From Roseateles puraquae (GTDB taxonomy: Bacteria > Pseudomonadota > Gammaproteobacteria > Burkholderiales > Burkholderiaceae_C): a stretch of 64,000 nucleotides of DNA. Location of the stretch: positions 496,001-560,000 of the forward strand of contig NZ_NISI01000002.1 in NCBI RefSeq assembly GCF_002205845.1. Direction: 5' to 3'. Below, one piece after another: positions 25,508 to 36,613 of this stretch (its first letter is position 1; every line of letters starts with the position of its first letter). The notes below the pieces were generated by a model. It was not told the origin of the DNA and did no database searches. It worked only from the letters and a program-made list of their open reading frames with translations. Both the position numbers and the translations under genes were made by a program.

Positions 25508-28351
25508 ATGCATGCTCCCGCCCCCCGCCGCCTGGTCGCGCTGCTGTCGCTGGCCGGCGCCCTGCTGGCCACCGCTCCCGCCATGGCAGCGCCCGAAGCC
25601 GCCGGTGCGCCTGGCGCCGTCAGCGCCGAGGCGGGCCAGGTCGCGGTGCGCCACGAGAAGTTCACGCTGGACAACGGCTTCGAGGTCATCCTGGTGGAAG
25701 ACCACCGCCTGCCGCTGGTGGCCTTCAACCTGTGGGTGCACGCCGGGCCGCGCAACGAGGCCGCGGGGCAGACGGGCTTTGCCCACCTCTTCGAGCACCT
25801 GATGTTCGCCGGCAGCCGCCATGTGCCGCGGGGCCAGTTCGACAAGTTCATCGATGCCGCTGGCGGCACGGACAGCAACGGCTCCACCAACTTCGACCGC
25901 ACCAACTACTTCTTCACGCTGCCGTCCAACCAGCTGGCGCTGGGCCTGTGGCTCAAGTCCGACATGCTGGGCTGGATGATCGACGAGGTCGACTCGGTCG
26001 CCCTGGCCAACCAGCAGGACGTGGTGCGCAACGAGCGCCGCCAGAGCTTCGAGAACCGGCCCTACGGCATGGCCGACGAAGCCATGTACCAGGCGCTCTA
26101 CCCCGAGGGCCACCCCTACCGAGCCGCTGTCATCGGCTCGCACGCCGACATTCAGCGCATCCGGCTGGCCGACGTGAAGGCTTTTGCCCGCACCTACTAC
26201 CGGCCCAACAACGCCACCATGGTGCTGGCCGGGGACTTCGATCCCGCCGAGGCCCGCGCCCTGGTGCAGAAGTACTTCGGCACGCTCAAGGCCGGCCCCA
26301 AGCCGCCCGACGTGCATGTGGCCATGCCGGAGATCACCCAGGAGCGCCGCCTCGTGGTGCCTGACCGCGTCGAGCTCAGCCGCTTGACGCTGGCCTGGCA
26401 TACGCCGCCGATGTTTGCCGCTGGCGATGCGGAGCTCGACGTCGCGGCCCACGTGCTCGGCGGCGGCCGCGCCAGCCGCCTGTACGGCCTGCTGGTGCGC
26501 GACCGGCAGCTCGCCCAGAGCGTGGACGTGTCGCAGGGCTCGCAGTCGCTGAGCTCGGTGTTCAACATCGAGATCGTGGCCCGCCCCGGCGCGTCGCTGG
26601 AGGCCATCGAGCAGCTCGTCGACGCCGAGGTGGCCCGCCTGGCCGCCACGCCGCCCAGCGAGGCCGAGCTGGCCCAGGCGCGCGCCAGCATCCAGACGCA
26701 GTTGCTGCAGCGGATGGAGAAGGTCACGACCCTGGCCGACCTCGTCAACCACTACAACCAGATGGCGGGCGACCCCGGCTTCGTCGGCCGCGACCTGGCC
26801 CGGTATGCCGCGACCACGCCGGCCGCCGTGAGTGCCACGGTGGCGCGCTGGCTGGCCAAGGACCGGCGCGTCGTCGTGCAGGCGGTGCCCGGCGAGCCGG
26901 TGCTGCCGCCCGAGGTGCCCACGCCGCCCATGCCCACCAAGGCCGCCAAGGGCGAGCGCGAGTCCATCAACGTGGCACAGGCCTGGCGCAACAAGCCGCC
27001 CGCGGCCGGCCCCGCCAAGCCGCTGACGCTGCCAGCCGCGCGCAGCTTCACGCTGCCCAACGGCCTGACCGTCATCCACTCGCCCAAGCCGGGCCTGCCG
27101 CTGGTCAGCGCCAGCCTCGTGCTGCGCGCCGGCCAGGCGGTCAATCCGGCGGATCGCCCGGGCCTGGCCACCTTCGTGGCGGCCATGCTGCCCGAAGGCA
27201 CCGCCACGCGCAGCGCGCAGCAGCTGGCCGAGAGCCTGGCGGCGCTGGGCGCCAGCCTGCATGCCAACGCCGGCGCCGAGACCGCGCAGGTCGACTTCTC
27301 CGGCCTCAAGGCCACGGCCCGTGAGGGCTTTGCACTGATGGCCGACGTGGTGCAGAACCCTGCGTTTGCCGATGCCGAGGTCGAGCGCAAGCGCGCCCAG
27401 CTGCTGGCCGCCCTGGCCCAGACCCGCGAGCAGCCCGACCAGCTCGCCAGCGTGGTGGCGGACCGCGTCTACTTTGGCGAGGGCCATCCGCTGGCGCCGT
27501 CGTCGCTGGGCGACGAGGCCAGCCTGAAGGCCATCGACAGCGCCGCGCTGCGCCAGTTCTGGCAGGGCCGCTACCGGCCGGAGCGCGCCGCCCTGGTCGT
27601 GGCGGGCGACCTCACCGAGGCCGAGCTGCGCGCGCTGGTGGAGCCGCTGTTCGGCCCCTGGCGCGCACCCGGCGAGGCCGCCGCGGAGCGGCCCCTGCCG
27701 CCGGCCCGCCCGGCGGCCACCCGCACCGTGCTGGTCGACAAGCCCGGCGCACCCCAGACGGCGCTGGCCATCGTGGGCCCCGGCCCTGCGGCCGGCGTGC
27801 CGCAGGCAGCATCGATCAAGGTCATGAACGCCGGCTTCGGCGGCCTGTTCACCTCGCGGCTGAACACCCAGCTGCGCGAGGTCAAGGGCTACACCTACGG
27901 CGTGTTCTCGGGCTACGGCATGGGGCGTGAACGCGGCCAGTTCAGCATCCGCGGCAGCGTGCGCACCGACGTGACCGGCGCCGCGCTCGTGGATCTTGGC
28001 AAGGAGATCCAGGGCATGCGCGCCAAGCCCATGGGCGCGGCCGAACTGCAGCGGGTGCGCAATGCGCAGCTGCTGTCGCTGCCGGGCCTGTTCGACACCA
28101 ATGCCGCCGTCGTGGCGGGCTATGCCGGCAACTGGTCGGCCGGCCAGCCGCTGAATGCCATCACCGAGCTGCCGGCCCGCTACGCCGCCGTCACCTCGGC
28201 CTCGGCCCTGCAGGCGGCGCGCGACTTCCTCGACCCCGCGCGGCTCATCGTCGTGGCGGTGGGCGACAAGGCCAAGGTGCTGCCGCAGCTCAAGGCCATC
28301 GGCCGCCCCGTCGAACTGCGGGACGCCGAAGGGGCCCTCGTCGGCAAGTGA
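25508..28351 (+). CDS. M16 family zinc peptidase, two-half fusion, secreted
   Basis: 947 residues from ATG 25508 (a GTG one codon upstream is possible). Signal peptide [23 protein letters not shown]. The first half carries the inverted zinc motif HLFEH (His93, Glu96, His97 in [14 protein letters not shown]) and the downstream acidic partner region [20 protein letters not shown]. The second half (about 500-947) repeats the M16 fold but lacks HxxEH. It keeps the R/Y substrate-binding pair region [21 protein letters not shown]. So one active and one inactive domain are fused, as in pitrilysin-type and PqqL-like periplasmic proteases. It degrades peptides in the periplasm or outside (inference). 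ProA follows 35 bases later. Confidence 0.94.
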   Translation: MHAPAPRRLVALLSLAGALLATAPAMAAPEAAGAPGAVSAEAGQVAVRHEKFTLDNGFEVILVEDHRLPLVAFNLWVHAGPRNEAAGQTGFAHLFEHLMFAGSRHVPRGQFDKFIDAAGGTDSNGSTNFDRTNYFFTLPSNQLALGLWLKSDMLGWMIDEVDSVALANQQDVVRNERRQSFENRPYGMADEAMYQALYPEGHPYRAAVIGSHADIQRIRLADVKAFARTYYRPNNATMVLAGDFDPAEARALVQKYFGTLKAGPKPPDVHVAMPEITQERRLVVPDRVELSRLTLAWHTPPMFAAGDAELDVAAHVLGGGRASRLYGLLVRDRQLAQSVDVSQGSQSLSSVFNIEIVARPGASLEAIEQLVDAEVARLAATPPSEAELAQARASIQTQLLQRMEKVTTLADLVNHYNQMAGDPGFVGRDLARYAATTPAAVSATVARWLAKDRRVVVQAVPGEPVLPPEVPTPPMPTKAAKGERESINVAQAWRNKPPAAGPAKPLTLPAARSFTLPNGLTVIHSPKPGLPLVSASLVLRAGQAVNPADRPGLATFVAAMLPEGTATRSAQQLAESLAALGASLHANAGAETAQVDFSGLKATAREGFALMADVVQNPAFADAEVERKRAQLLAALAQTREQPDQLASVVADRVYFGEGHPLAPSSLGDEASLKAIDSAALRQFWQGRYRPERAALVVAGDLTEAELRALVEPLFGPWRAPGEAAAERPLPPARPAATRTVLVDKPGAPQTALAIVGPGPAAGVPQAASIKVMNAGFGGLFTSRLNTQLREVKGYTYGVFSGYGMGRERGQFSIRGSVRTDVTGAALVDLGKEIQGMRAKPMGAAELQRVRNAQLLSLPGLFDTNAAVVAGYAGNWSAGQPLNAITELPARYAAVTSASALQAARDFLDPARLIVVAVGDKAKVLPQLKAIGRPVELRDAEGALVGK

Positions 28352-28386
28352 ACCCCGGCGCCGCGCCGCGCGGGGACAATCGCGGC

Positions 28387-29643
28387 ATGAGTGCTGACCT
28401 CGCCGCCTACATGGACGACCTCGGCCGCGCCGCCCGCGCGGCCGCCACGCAGATGGCCGCCGCCTCGACGGCCGCCAAGAATGCCGCGCTGCTGGCCCTG
28501 GCCCGGCGCCTGCGCGAGGCCGGCCCGGCCCTGGCCGAGGCCAATGCCCGCGACCTGAGCCGCGCGGCCGAGCTCAGCGGCCCGCTGCGCGATCGGCTCA
28601 AGCTCGATGCCAAGACCCTGGCCACCGTGGCCGAAGGCTGCGAGCAGATCGCCGCCATGCCCGACCCCATCGGCGAGATCACGGGCGTGAAGCGCCGCCC
28701 CACCGGCATCAGCGTGGGGCAGATGCGGGTGCCGCTGGGGGTGTTCGGCATGATCTACGAGAGCCGGCCCAACGTGACCATCGAGGCCGCGTCGCTGGCC
28801 ATCAAGAGCGGCAACGCCTGCATCCTGCGTGGTGGCTCCGAGGCCCTGCATTCCAACCTCGCGCTGGCCGAACTGGTCGCGGCCTCGCTGGCCGAGGCCG
28901 GCCTGCCGCCCGCGGCCGTGCAACTGGTCAACACCACCGACCGTGCCGCCGTGGGCCTGCTCATCAGCCGCCCGCAGTGGGTAGACGTGATCATCCCGCG
29001 TGGCGGCAAGGGCCTGATCGAGCGCATCGCCAGCGAAGCCCGCGTGCCCGTCATCAAGCACCTGGACGGCAACTGCCACAGCTATGTGGACGAGGCGGTC
29101 GACCTGGACCTGGCCGTGAAGGTGGTCGACAACGCCAAGACCCAGAAGTACAGCCCCTGCAACGCCACCGAGTCGCTGCTGGTGCATGCAGCCCAGGCGC
29201 GTGCCTTCCTGCCGCGCATCGCCGAGGTCTTCCGCGCCAAGGGCGTGGAGATGCGCGGCTGCCCGCGCACCCTGGCCCTGGTGCCGGGCGCCGTGGCCGC
29301 AACCGAAGAGGACTGGTCGACCGAATACCTCGCGCCCATCATCAGCATCAAGGTGGTCGACAGCCTCGACGAAGCCATCGCCCACATCAACCGCTATGGC
29401 TCCCACCACACCGATGCCATCCTCACGACGAACCACCCGAACGCGATGCGCTTCTTGCGCGAGGTGGATTCGGCCAGCGTGATGGTCAATGCCAGCACGC
29501 GCTTTGCCGATGGCTTCGAGTACGGGCTGGGTGCCGAGATCGGCATCTCCACCGACAAGTTCCACGCCCGCGGCCCGGTGGGCCTGGAGGGGCTGACGTC
29601 GATGAAGTGGGTGGTGCTGGGCCAGGGCGAAGTGCGCACCTGA
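28387..29643 (+). CDS. proA: Glutamate-5-semialdehyde dehydrogenase (gamma-glutamyl phosphate reductase)
   Basis: 418 residues from ATG 28387. Aldehyde dehydrogenase-fold enzyme, NADPH-dependent reduction of glutamyl-5-phosphate to the semialdehyde in proline biosynthesis. Catalytic Cys258 lies in [45 protein letters not shown] and [13 protein letters not shown] are the usual proA blocks, and the end contains [21 protein letters not shown]. No proB is adjacent. It lies directly before glnE, which is convergent with only 9 bases between the stops. The 13-residue longer in-frame start at 28348 overlaps the M16 gene end and is not supported. Confidence 0.97.
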   Translation: MSADLAAYMDDLGRAARAAATQMAAASTAAKNAALLALARRLREAGPALAEANARDLSRAAELSGPLRDRLKLDAKTLATVAEGCEQIAAMPDPIGEITGVKRRPTGISVGQMRVPLGVFGMIYESRPNVTIEAASLAIKSGNACILRGGSEALHSNLALAELVAASLAEAGLPPAAVQLVNTTDRAAVGLLISRPQWVDVIIPRGGKGLIERIASEARVPVIKHLDGNCHSYVDEAVDLDLAVKVVDNAKTQKYSPCNATESLLVHAAQARAFLPRIAEVFRAKGVEMRGCPRTLALVPGAVAATEEDWSTEYLAPIISIKVVDSLDEAIAHINRYGSHHTDAILTTNHPNAMRFLREVDSASVMVNASTRFADGFEYGLGAEIGISTDKFHARGPVGLEGLTSMKWVVLGQGEVRT

Positions 29644-29652
29644 CCGGGCCGG

Positions 29653-32367
29653 TCAGCCGAACACCGCCTGCCAGAGCGACCTGACGGCTGCGCGGTGCGC
29701 CGCCAGCGGCGCCGCCGCTTCGGCATCCAGCGCGGTGGACTGCTCGTCCAGCCGGGCCTTGTGCTGCACCCGGCGTAGCTCGCGGTAGGCGTTTGCGGCG
29801 CTCACGCCCACGCCCACGGGCAGCAGGCCGACGGCTTCGCAGCGCTGCAGCAGCGCGATGTTGCCCAGGTTGTCCAGCAGCTCCGGGTGAGCGGCTGCGT
29901 GGGCGAGCACCAGGGTCTGAAGCGCGAACTCGGCGTCCATCATGCCGCCCTCGCTGTGCTTCACGTCGAACAGCTCCGGCCGCACCGGCCGGGCCGCACG
30001 CACCTTCTCGCGCATGGCCTGCACTTCCTGGCGCAGCGCGGCGGCATCGCGCGGGGCGGTCAGCACCTGGCGGCGCACGCTCTCGCAACGTGCGGCCATG
30101 GAGGTCTCGCCGGCGCAGAAGCGCGCCCGCGTGATGGCCTGGTGTTCCCAGGTCCAGGCGGTGTTGCTGCCGCGGCCGGTCTGGTAAGCCTCGAAATGGG
30201 CCAGCGACGTGACCAGCAGCCCCGAGTTGCCGTTGGGGCGCAGCGCGGTGTCGATGTCGAACAGCTCGCCCGCCGCGGTGCGCAGCGTCAGCCAGGTGAT
30301 GAGGCGGCGCACGAAGGCGCCGTAGATTTCGGCGGCGTTCTCGTCGTCGTCATCGAACACGAACACCACGTCCAGGTCGCCGCCGTAGCCCAGCTCCTTG
30401 CCGCCGAGCTTGCCGTAGGCGATGACGGCCAGGCGCGGGTCGGGGCGGTGGGCCTTGCTGAAACGGCTCCACGCCCACTGGATGGCGATCTGCAGCACGG
30501 CGTCGGCCAGCAGGCTGAGGTCGTCGGCCACCTGCTCGACCGTGATGCTGCCTTCCACGTCGCGCACCAGCGTGCGGAAGACCTCGGCATGGTGGGCGCG
30601 GCGCAGGGTGTCGAGCAGGGCCTCCTCGTCGGCCTCGCCACTGCGGGCCCAGCCCTGCTCGCGGTCGAGCAGGTCAGCGATGAAGGCCTCGCGGTCGAAG
30701 CGGGCGGTCAGCAGCAGCGGGTCGGCGAGCTCGTCGATGACGCCCGGATGCTGCATCAGGTAGCGCATGGGCCAGCGCGCCAGGCCCAGCAGGCGCAGTA
30801 GGCGCTGCTGCACGGCCGGGCGCTCCACCAGCAGGGCCAGGTAGCTTTCACGGCGCAGCAGCGGGCCGACCCAGTCGACGAAACGCAGGGCAGCGTCCAG
30901 CGAGCATTCCTCGGCCTCCACGGCCTGGGCGGCGCGGTGGAAGAGCTTGGCCAGGCGCTGGCGCGATTCCTCGCGCAGGCCCTGCACGCGCGGGGTCTCG
31001 GCGAGTGCCCGCACCGCGCTGGCCAAAGCGGGCGGCAGGCCGTTCAGGAAGTCCTCGCCATCCACCGCCGGCTTCGGGCCGCCGCACTGGCCGCCCTTGC
31101 AGCTGCCTTGGGGCTTGCCGCCTTCGTGTAGCAGCGCGTCGAACTCGTTGGCCACCAGCTCGCGCACCTCGCCGAGCTGCTCGAAGAGCTCACAGGTCTC
31201 GCGGCTGCAGGCCAGGCCCATGGAGGCGGCGATCCAGGCCAGGTCGGCGTCGCCCTGGGGCAGGCAGTGGGTCTGTTGGTCGTCCAGGAACTGGATGCGG
31301 TGCTCCACCCGGCGCAGGAAGATGTAAGCGTCGGTGAGCCGCTGCGCGGTCTCGGGCTTCATCAGCCCACCGGCAGCGAGCTGGGCCAGGGCCTTGACCG
31401 TCGAGCGGGTGCGGATCTCCGGGAACTGCCCGCCTCGCACCACCTGCAGCAGCTGCACGATGAACTCGATCTCGCGGATGCCGCCACGCGACAGCTTCAC
31501 ATCGTTCGCCCGCTCGGGCCGGCCGGCGGCCCGGGCCTTGGCCTCGCTGCGGATCTTGGCGTGCAGCTGGCGCAGGCCTTCGAACACACCGTAGTCGAGA
31601 TAACGGCGGTAGACGAAGGGCGTGACCAGGTGGCGCAGCGCCTGGGTGCGGGGGTCGCCGGGCGCGCCCAGGCCCGCCAGCGGCGCCACCACGCGGCTCT
31701 TCAGCCAGGCAAAGCGCTCCCACTCCCGGCCCTGCACCAGGAAGTACTCCTCCAGCATCGGCAGGCTGACCACCGGCGGGCCGCTCTTGCCGTTGGGCCG
31801 CAGCGCCAGATCCACGCGGAAGACCTGGCCGTCGTCGGTCACGTCGCCAATCAGCGCGTACAGCCGCTTGGCCACGTGGGTGAAGTACTCATGCGCCGTC
31901 ACCGGCCGGGGGCCGTGGGTGGCGCCGTCGTCTTCGTAGACGTAGATGAGGTCGATGTCGGAGGACACGTTCAGCTCGCGCGCCCCGAGCTTGCCCATGC
32001 CCAGCACCCAGAAGGCGATGTCGGTGCCGTCGGGCGTCTGCGGGGCGCCGTGGATCTCGTCGAGCTCCAGGCGCGCGGCGGTCAAGGCGCGGTCCAGCGT
32101 CACCTCGGCCAGGTGGGTCATGGCCAGCGTGATGTGCTCCACCGGCGCGGCCTGCTCCACGTCCAGCACGGCCAGGCGCTCCAGCACCAGGTGGCGGGCC
32201 ACGCGCAGGCTGCTGGCCAGGGGGCGGGTTGCGAGCAAGGTGTCGATCAGCGCGCCGATGACCGCCCGGTCGGGCAGGCCGGGCGGCAGCAGGGCCAATT
32301 CGGCCGCATAGCGGCGGCGCACCCGCTGTACGTAACGGCTGTGATCGGCTGAAACGGTCAATCGCAT
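29653..32367 (-). CDS. glnE: Glutamine synthetase adenylyltransferase / adenylyl-removing enzyme
   Basis: 904 residues from ATG 32365-32367 (MRLTVSADHSRYVQRVRR). Two nucleotidyltransferase domains with their GxGKLGxxE and acidic metal motifs: the N-terminal (deadenylylation) has GMGKLGARELNVSSDIDL, the C-terminal (adenylylation) has AYGKLGGKELGYGGDLDVVFVFDD. Between them is the regulatory region that senses PII protein and glutamine. It adjusts glutamine synthetase activity to nitrogen supply. Length is somewhat below E. coli GlnE (946). It is divergent from the yhdP gene, with a palindromic repeat cluster in between. Confidence 0.96.
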   Translation of the reverse strand: MRLTVSADHSRYVQRVRRRYAAELALLPPGLPDRAVIGALIDTLLATRPLASSLRVARHLVLERLAVLDVEQAAPVEHITLAMTHLAEVTLDRALTAARLELDEIHGAPQTPDGTDIAFWVLGMGKLGARELNVSSDIDLIYVYEDDGATHGPRPVTAHEYFTHVAKRLYALIGDVTDDGQVFRVDLALRPNGKSGPPVVSLPMLEEYFLVQGREWERFAWLKSRVVAPLAGLGAPGDPRTQALRHLVTPFVYRRYLDYGVFEGLRQLHAKIRSEAKARAAGRPERANDVKLSRGGIREIEFIVQLLQVVRGGQFPEIRTRSTVKALAQLAAGGLMKPETAQRLTDAYIFLRRVEHRIQFLDDQQTHCLPQGDADLAWIAASMGLACSRETCELFEQLGEVRELVANEFDALLHEGGKPQGSCKGGQCGGPKPAVDGEDFLNGLPPALASAVRALAETPRVQGLREESRQRLAKLFHRAAQAVEAEECSLDAALRFVDWVGPLLRRESYLALLVERPAVQQRLLRLLGLARWPMRYLMQHPGVIDELADPLLLTARFDREAFIADLLDREQGWARSGEADEEALLDTLRRAHHAEVFRTLVRDVEGSITVEQVADDLSLLADAVLQIAIQWAWSRFSKAHRPDPRLAVIAYGKLGGKELGYGGDLDVVFVFDDDDENAAEIYGAFVRRLITWLTLRTAAGELFDIDTALRPNGNSGLLVTSLAHFEAYQTGRGSNTAWTWEHQAITRARFCAGETSMAARCESVRRQVLTAPRDAAALRQEVQAMREKVRAARPVRPELFDVKHSEGGMMDAEFALQTLVLAHAAAHPELLDNLGNIALLQRCEAVGLLPVGVGVSAANAYRELRRVQHKARLDEQSTALDAEAAAPLAAHRAAVRSLWQAVFG

Positions 32368-32391
32368 TCCTGGTATTTCCAAGCAGCTGCC

Positions 32392-32448
32392 GTGGCACCG
32401 GCTTTGCCGGGCCACAGGCGGCGCCCCTTGAGGGGCCGGCGAAGCCGG
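32392..32448. repeat. Cluster of three small palindromes (REP-like)
   Basis: Three hairpins in a row in the glnE-yhdP gap: CCGGC-TTT-GCCGG (32398-32410, extendable outward by GTGG/CCAC with a bulge), GCCCC-TTGA-GGGGC (32423-32436) and CCGGC-GAA-GCCGG (32436-32448). The first and third share the same CCGGC/GCCGG arms. The unit resembles REP-type intergenic repeats of high-GC Burkholderiales. It has no clear T-tract and no coding capacity. Confidence 0.6.
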
Positions 32449-32500
32449 TAGGGGTGATCTTTCATGCCTGTGCTAGATTGCCTGCCGGCCGGTTCTCCAC

Positions 32501-35500
32501 GTGCCTCAAGACACCGTGTCTGATTTCTTCTCGGCCGCCCTCCACCATTGCAACCGCGTCTCACGCTGGCCCCTGCGCCTGTGCTGGCAGGCGCTGCGCT
32601 GGGCGCTGCTGCTGCTGGCATTGGTCTGGGCCCTCGGGGTCGTGGCGTGGTCCGTATTGCACTGGGTGATTCTCCCGCACGCCAACGACTGGCGGCCCTG
32701 GCTGGAAAAGGAAGCCTCAAAGACTCTGGGGCTGCAGTTGCGCATCGGCCGCATCACGGTCGAATCCGGGGGCTGGATGCCGCGCATGGAGCTTGGCGAC
32801 GTGCAGGTGCTCGACCCTGCCGGCCGGCCAGCCCTGCGCCTGCCGCGGGTGGCGGCGGTGCTGTCCGCCCAGTCGCTGCTGGTGTTGGAGCCACGGTTCG
32901 CCCAGCTGCGCATCGACGCGCCCGAGCTCATCATCCGGCGTGACGCCCAGGGGCGCATCTTCTTCGCCGGTCTGGATCTGAACGACGCCGGCAAGGCCGA
33001 CACCGGTACTACCGAGGCCGGCATGGACTGGCTGTTCAGCCAGCCTGAGCTGGCCATCATCAACGGCCGGGTGCGCTGGGTCGACGAGCGGCGCGCCGAT
33101 GCCCGGCCGCTGGAACTCTCCGGCCTGAACTTCCTGATGCGCAACGGCCTGCGCCGGCATGCGCTGCGGCTGGACGCCACGCCGCCGGCCGACTGGGGGC
33201 AGCGCTTCTCGGTGCGCGGCAAATTCACGCAGAGCCTGCTCAAGCGCCCCGGCGAGTTCCAGCACTGGAGCGGCGAGGTCTATGCCGAGCTGCCCCGCGC
33301 CGACCTGAGCCAGCTGCGCCGGCATGTCGACCTGCCTTTCCAGCTCAGCGAGGGCGACGGCGCGGTGCGGGCCTGGGGTCAGATCAAGGACGGCCAGCCG
33401 GTCGGCGCCACGCTGGATCTGGCCCTGCGCGCGGTGCGCCTGAAGCTGCTGGCCTCCGGCCCCGAGCTCGACCTGGACCACATCGAAGGCCGCCTGGACC
33501 TGGCCCGGGCCAAGGACCGGCTGAGCCTGCGCGCCTACCAGCTCGGCTTCGTCAGCGGCGACGGCGTGACCTGGCCGCGCTCGGACTGGGGCGTCTCCCT
33601 GCAGCTCGGCCCGGATGACACAGTGCTGGGGGGCGACGTCAATGCCCAGCGCCTGGACTTCGCCTTGATGGCCCAGATCGCCCGACGCCTGCCGCTGGGC
33701 GAGCGGGCCCATCAGCTGTTGGCCGAACTGGAACCCCAGGGCGTGCTGACGGCCCTCAGCGGCCAGTGGCAGGGCGCGCTGGACGCGCCTCGTAGTTACC
33801 GGGTCAAGGCCCAGCTTGACGGGCTGGCGCTGGCCGCCAAGGCCAGTGAGCAGGCCGACCAGCTCGGCCGCCCCGGCCTGCGGGGCGCCAGCCTTGAGCT
33901 GGACGCCAGCGAGCGCGGCGGCTCGGCCCGCCTGGCGGTACACGACGGCGAGGTCGAGCTGCCCGGGCTGTTTGAAGACCCACGCCTGCCCATCACCCGG
34001 CTCTCGACCCAGATGCTGTGGCAGTTTCCGCAGGCCACGGCCAAGTCGCCGGGCGAGGTGGAGCTCAAGCTGCGCGACCTGCAGCTGCAGACCCCCGACC
34101 TGAGCGGCGAGTTCGACCTCACGTGGCGGCGCGCCGCTGGCGCGACCACGCCTGGCTACCTCGACCTGAGCGGCCGGGCGGCGCGTGTCGACGCGACCCG
34201 GGTTGCGCGCTACATCCCGGTCTGGTTGCCGGCCACACGCAGCTATCTGTCGCGTGCGCTGTTGGGTGGCGAGGCGCGCAGCACCACGGTGCGCATCAAG
34301 GGCGAGCTGGCCGACTTCCCCTTCGATGCGCCACACGCCACGGGCGTCTTCCGCGTGGCCACCCAGGCCCGGGGTGTGACCCTGGCCTACGTGCCGCCCA
34401 GCGACGTGGGCACGAACTGGCCGGCCATGGAGGCCGTGGACGCCGAGCTGGTGTTCGAGCGCGGCGGCATGGCCATCAAGGACGGCCGGGCCAAGGTGCT
34501 GGGCTACGAGCTCAGCGGCGTCAACGGTGGCATCCAGGACCTGCACCGGGCGCGCGTGCTGCAGCTGGACGGCAATGGCCGCGGGGCGGGCGGCGACCTG
34601 CTGCGCTTCGTGCGCGGCTCACCGCTGGACGAATGGCTCGGCCATGCGCTGAGCACCAGCACCGCTCAGGGGCCCGTGGCGCTGAAGCTGGGCCTGGCCA
34701 TTCCGCTGGACGACACCAACCAGACCACGCTCAAGGGCCAGCTGCAGTTCGGCGGCGTGGACGTGAAGCTGCGGCCTGAGCTGCCGCCGCTGGCCGGCCT
34801 GCGCGGCCGCATCGAGTTCGACCGGCGCGGCCTGCAGCTCAGTGGCGTGACGGCCCGGCTGCTGGGCGGTGACGCCGGCATCGAGGGCGGCACGCAGCGC
34901 GACGGCTCACTTCGCTTTGCCGTGCAGGGCCAGGCCACGGCCGAGGGTCTGCGGCGCGCCACCGAACTCGGCGCCGTGACCCGGCTCGCCCAGGCGGCCA
35001 GCGGGCAGGCGGCCTACCGCTTCCAGCTCGCCATTCCCGCCAACGGGCAGAGCGAATTGAGCGTCACCAGCAACTTGCAGGGCCTGGCGCTGGACCTGCC
35101 CGCACCCGGGCGCAAGGAGGCCGAGGCGGTGCTGCCGCTGAGGCTGCTGATGACGCCCACCGGCGCCGGCCGGGACGAGCTGCGCCTGGAGGTGGGCAGC
35201 GGGCCGGCGCCGCTGCTGCAGGCCCAGTTGCAGCGCGACATCTCGGGCGCCAGCTCGCAGGTGCTGCGCGGCGCGCTGGCGGTGCAGGACAAGCTGCCCG
35301 CGTTGCCCGCCAGCGGCGTGCTGTTGCAGGTGAACGTGGCATCGCTCGACCTGGACGCCTGGCAGCAGCGCCTGGGGGGCTTGGCCGCGAGCAGCGCGGG
35401 CGGCAATGGCACGGCCGAGGCCGACGACGCCGGCCTCATGCCCAGCCAGATCGCGCTGCGCAGCCAGAGCCTGAAGGTGGGCGGCCGCCAGCTCGGCCGC

Positions 35501-36580
35501 GCCTCGGCCATGATTGCGCGCGACGGCCCGCACTGGCGCATCAATGTCGATGCCGAGCAGATTGCCGGCCGCATCGAGCTGCGCGGCGTGCGCGGCAGCC
35601 AGATCGAGGCGGTGCAGGCGCGGCTGGCGCGGCTGTCGCTGCCCCGGCAGGAGGTTGACTCGGTCACGGAGCTGATCGACCCGGGCAAGGCCGATGCCGG
35701 CAGCGGCCCGCTGCCTTCGCTGGACATCGAGGTCGACGACTTCGAGTTGCGCGGCAAGCGCCTTGGGCGGCTGCAGGTGCTGGCCCAGGCGCCGGCGGCC
35801 GCGCGCGACTGGAAGCTGCAGAAGCTCGAACTCCAGGCCCCCGAGGCCACGCTGCAGGCCAGCGGCCGCTGGGGGAGCGAGGCCGGCCCGGCGCGCCGCA
35901 CCCAGCTCGACTGGAAGCTCGACATCGCCGATGCCGGCAAGCTGCTGGAGCGCCTCGGCCAGGGCCAGGTGTTGCGCGGTGGCAAGGGCACGCTGGCGGG
36001 CCAGGTCGGCTGGAACGGCTCGCCGCTGGCGCCTCACTACCCGAGCATGTCCGGCCAGCTCAATGTGCAGCTGGACACCGGCACGTTCCTCAAGGCCGAG
36101 CCCGGCGTCGGCCGGCTGCTGGGCGTGCTGAGCCTGCAGTCCCTGCCGCGCCGGCTGCTGCTGGACTTCCGTGATGTGTTCGCCGAAGGCTTCACTTTCG
36201 ACGGTGTGACCGGTGACGTGAAGATCGCCGCGGGCGTGGCCCGCAGCGACAACATCCGCATCCGTGGCCTGCAGGCGGCGGTGCTGGTGGAAGGCAGTAC
36301 CGACCTGGCCGCCGAGACGCAGACCCTGCGCGTGGTCGTGGTGCCCGAAGTCTCGGCGGGCGGCGCCTCGCTCGCGTATGCGGCCATCAACCCCGCCGTG
36401 GCGCTGGGCGCCTTCCTGGCCCAGCTCATCCTGAGCCGCCCGGTGGCGGCGGCCAGCACCCGCGAGTTCCACATCACCGGCACCTGGGACGACCCCAAGG
36501 TGGAGAAGGTCGACAAGGTCGAGCCGGCGGCGCCGGCCGCGGCAGCCAAGGCCGGCAGCGCGGGCGCGAGCGCGCCCTGA
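32501..36580 (+). CDS. YhdP family inner-membrane AsmA-like protein
   Basis: 1359 residues from GTG 32501; another in-frame GTG at 32516 is possible. One N-terminal transmembrane helix (WALLLLALVWALGVVAWSVLHWVIL) precedes an elongated periplasmic part made of repeated beta-strand segments, with the family's typical EKEASKTLGLQLRIGRI start. The C-terminal portion has VGRLLGVLSLQSLPRRLLLDFRD and ITGTWDDPKVEKV, the hallmark end of the TIGR02099/YhdP proteins, then an Ala-rich tail. YhdP is one of the AsmA-like proteins that move phospholipids across the periplasm to the outer membrane. The gene is upstream of the nitrilase-like gene by 33 bases, the usual betaproteobacterial order. Confidence 0.9.
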   Translation: MPQDTVSDFFSAALHHCNRVSRWPLRLCWQALRWALLLLALVWALGVVAWSVLHWVILPHANDWRPWLEKEASKTLGLQLRIGRITVESGGWMPRMELGDVQVLDPAGRPALRLPRVAAVLSAQSLLVLEPRFAQLRIDAPELIIRRDAQGRIFFAGLDLNDAGKADTGTTEAGMDWLFSQPELAIINGRVRWVDERRADARPLELSGLNFLMRNGLRRHALRLDATPPADWGQRFSVRGKFTQSLLKRPGEFQHWSGEVYAELPRADLSQLRRHVDLPFQLSEGDGAVRAWGQIKDGQPVGATLDLALRAVRLKLLASGPELDLDHIEGRLDLARAKDRLSLRAYQLGFVSGDGVTWPRSDWGVSLQLGPDDTVLGGDVNAQRLDFALMAQIARRLPLGERAHQLLAELEPQGVLTALSGQWQGALDAPRSYRVKAQLDGLALAAKASEQADQLGRPGLRGASLELDASERGGSARLAVHDGEVELPGLFEDPRLPITRLSTQMLWQFPQATAKSPGEVELKLRDLQLQTPDLSGEFDLTWRRAAGATTPGYLDLSGRAARVDATRVARYIPVWLPATRSYLSRALLGGEARSTTVRIKGELADFPFDAPHATGVFRVATQARGVTLAYVPPSDVGTNWPAMEAVDAELVFERGGMAIKDGRAKVLGYELSGVNGGIQDLHRARVLQLDGNGRGAGGDLLRFVRGSPLDEWLGHALSTSTAQGPVALKLGLAIPLDDTNQTTLKGQLQFGGVDVKLRPELPPLAGLRGRIEFDRRGLQLSGVTARLLGGDAGIEGGTQRDGSLRFAVQGQATAEGLRRATELGAVTRLAQAASGQAAYRFQLAIPANGQSELSVTSNLQGLALDLPAPGRKEAEAVLPLRLLMTPTGAGRDELRLEVGSGPAPLLQAQLQRDISGASSQVLRGALAVQDKLPALPASGVLLQVNVASLDLDAWQQRLGGLAASSAGGNGTAEADDAGLMPSQIALRSQSLKVGGRQLGRASAMIARDGPHWRINVDAEQIAGRIELRGVRGSQIEAVQARLARLSLPRQEVDSVTELIDPGKADAGSGPLPSLDIEVDDFELRGKRLGRLQVLAQAPAAARDWKLQKLELQAPEATLQASGRWGSEAGPARRTQLDWKLDIADAGKLLERLGQGQVLRGGKGTLAGQVGWNGSPLAPHYPSMSGQLNVQLDTGTFLKAEPGVGRLLGVLSLQSLPRRLLLDFRDVFAEGFTFDGVTGDVKIAAGVARSDNIRIRGLQAAVLVEGSTDLAAETQTLRVVVVPEVSAGGASLAYAAINPAVALGAFLAQLILSRPVAAASTREFHITGTWDDPKVEKVDKVEPAAPAAAAKAGSAGASAP

Positions 36581-36613
36581 TGCACGGGCGGCAGCCTCGT
36601 TAGCATGCGGGGC

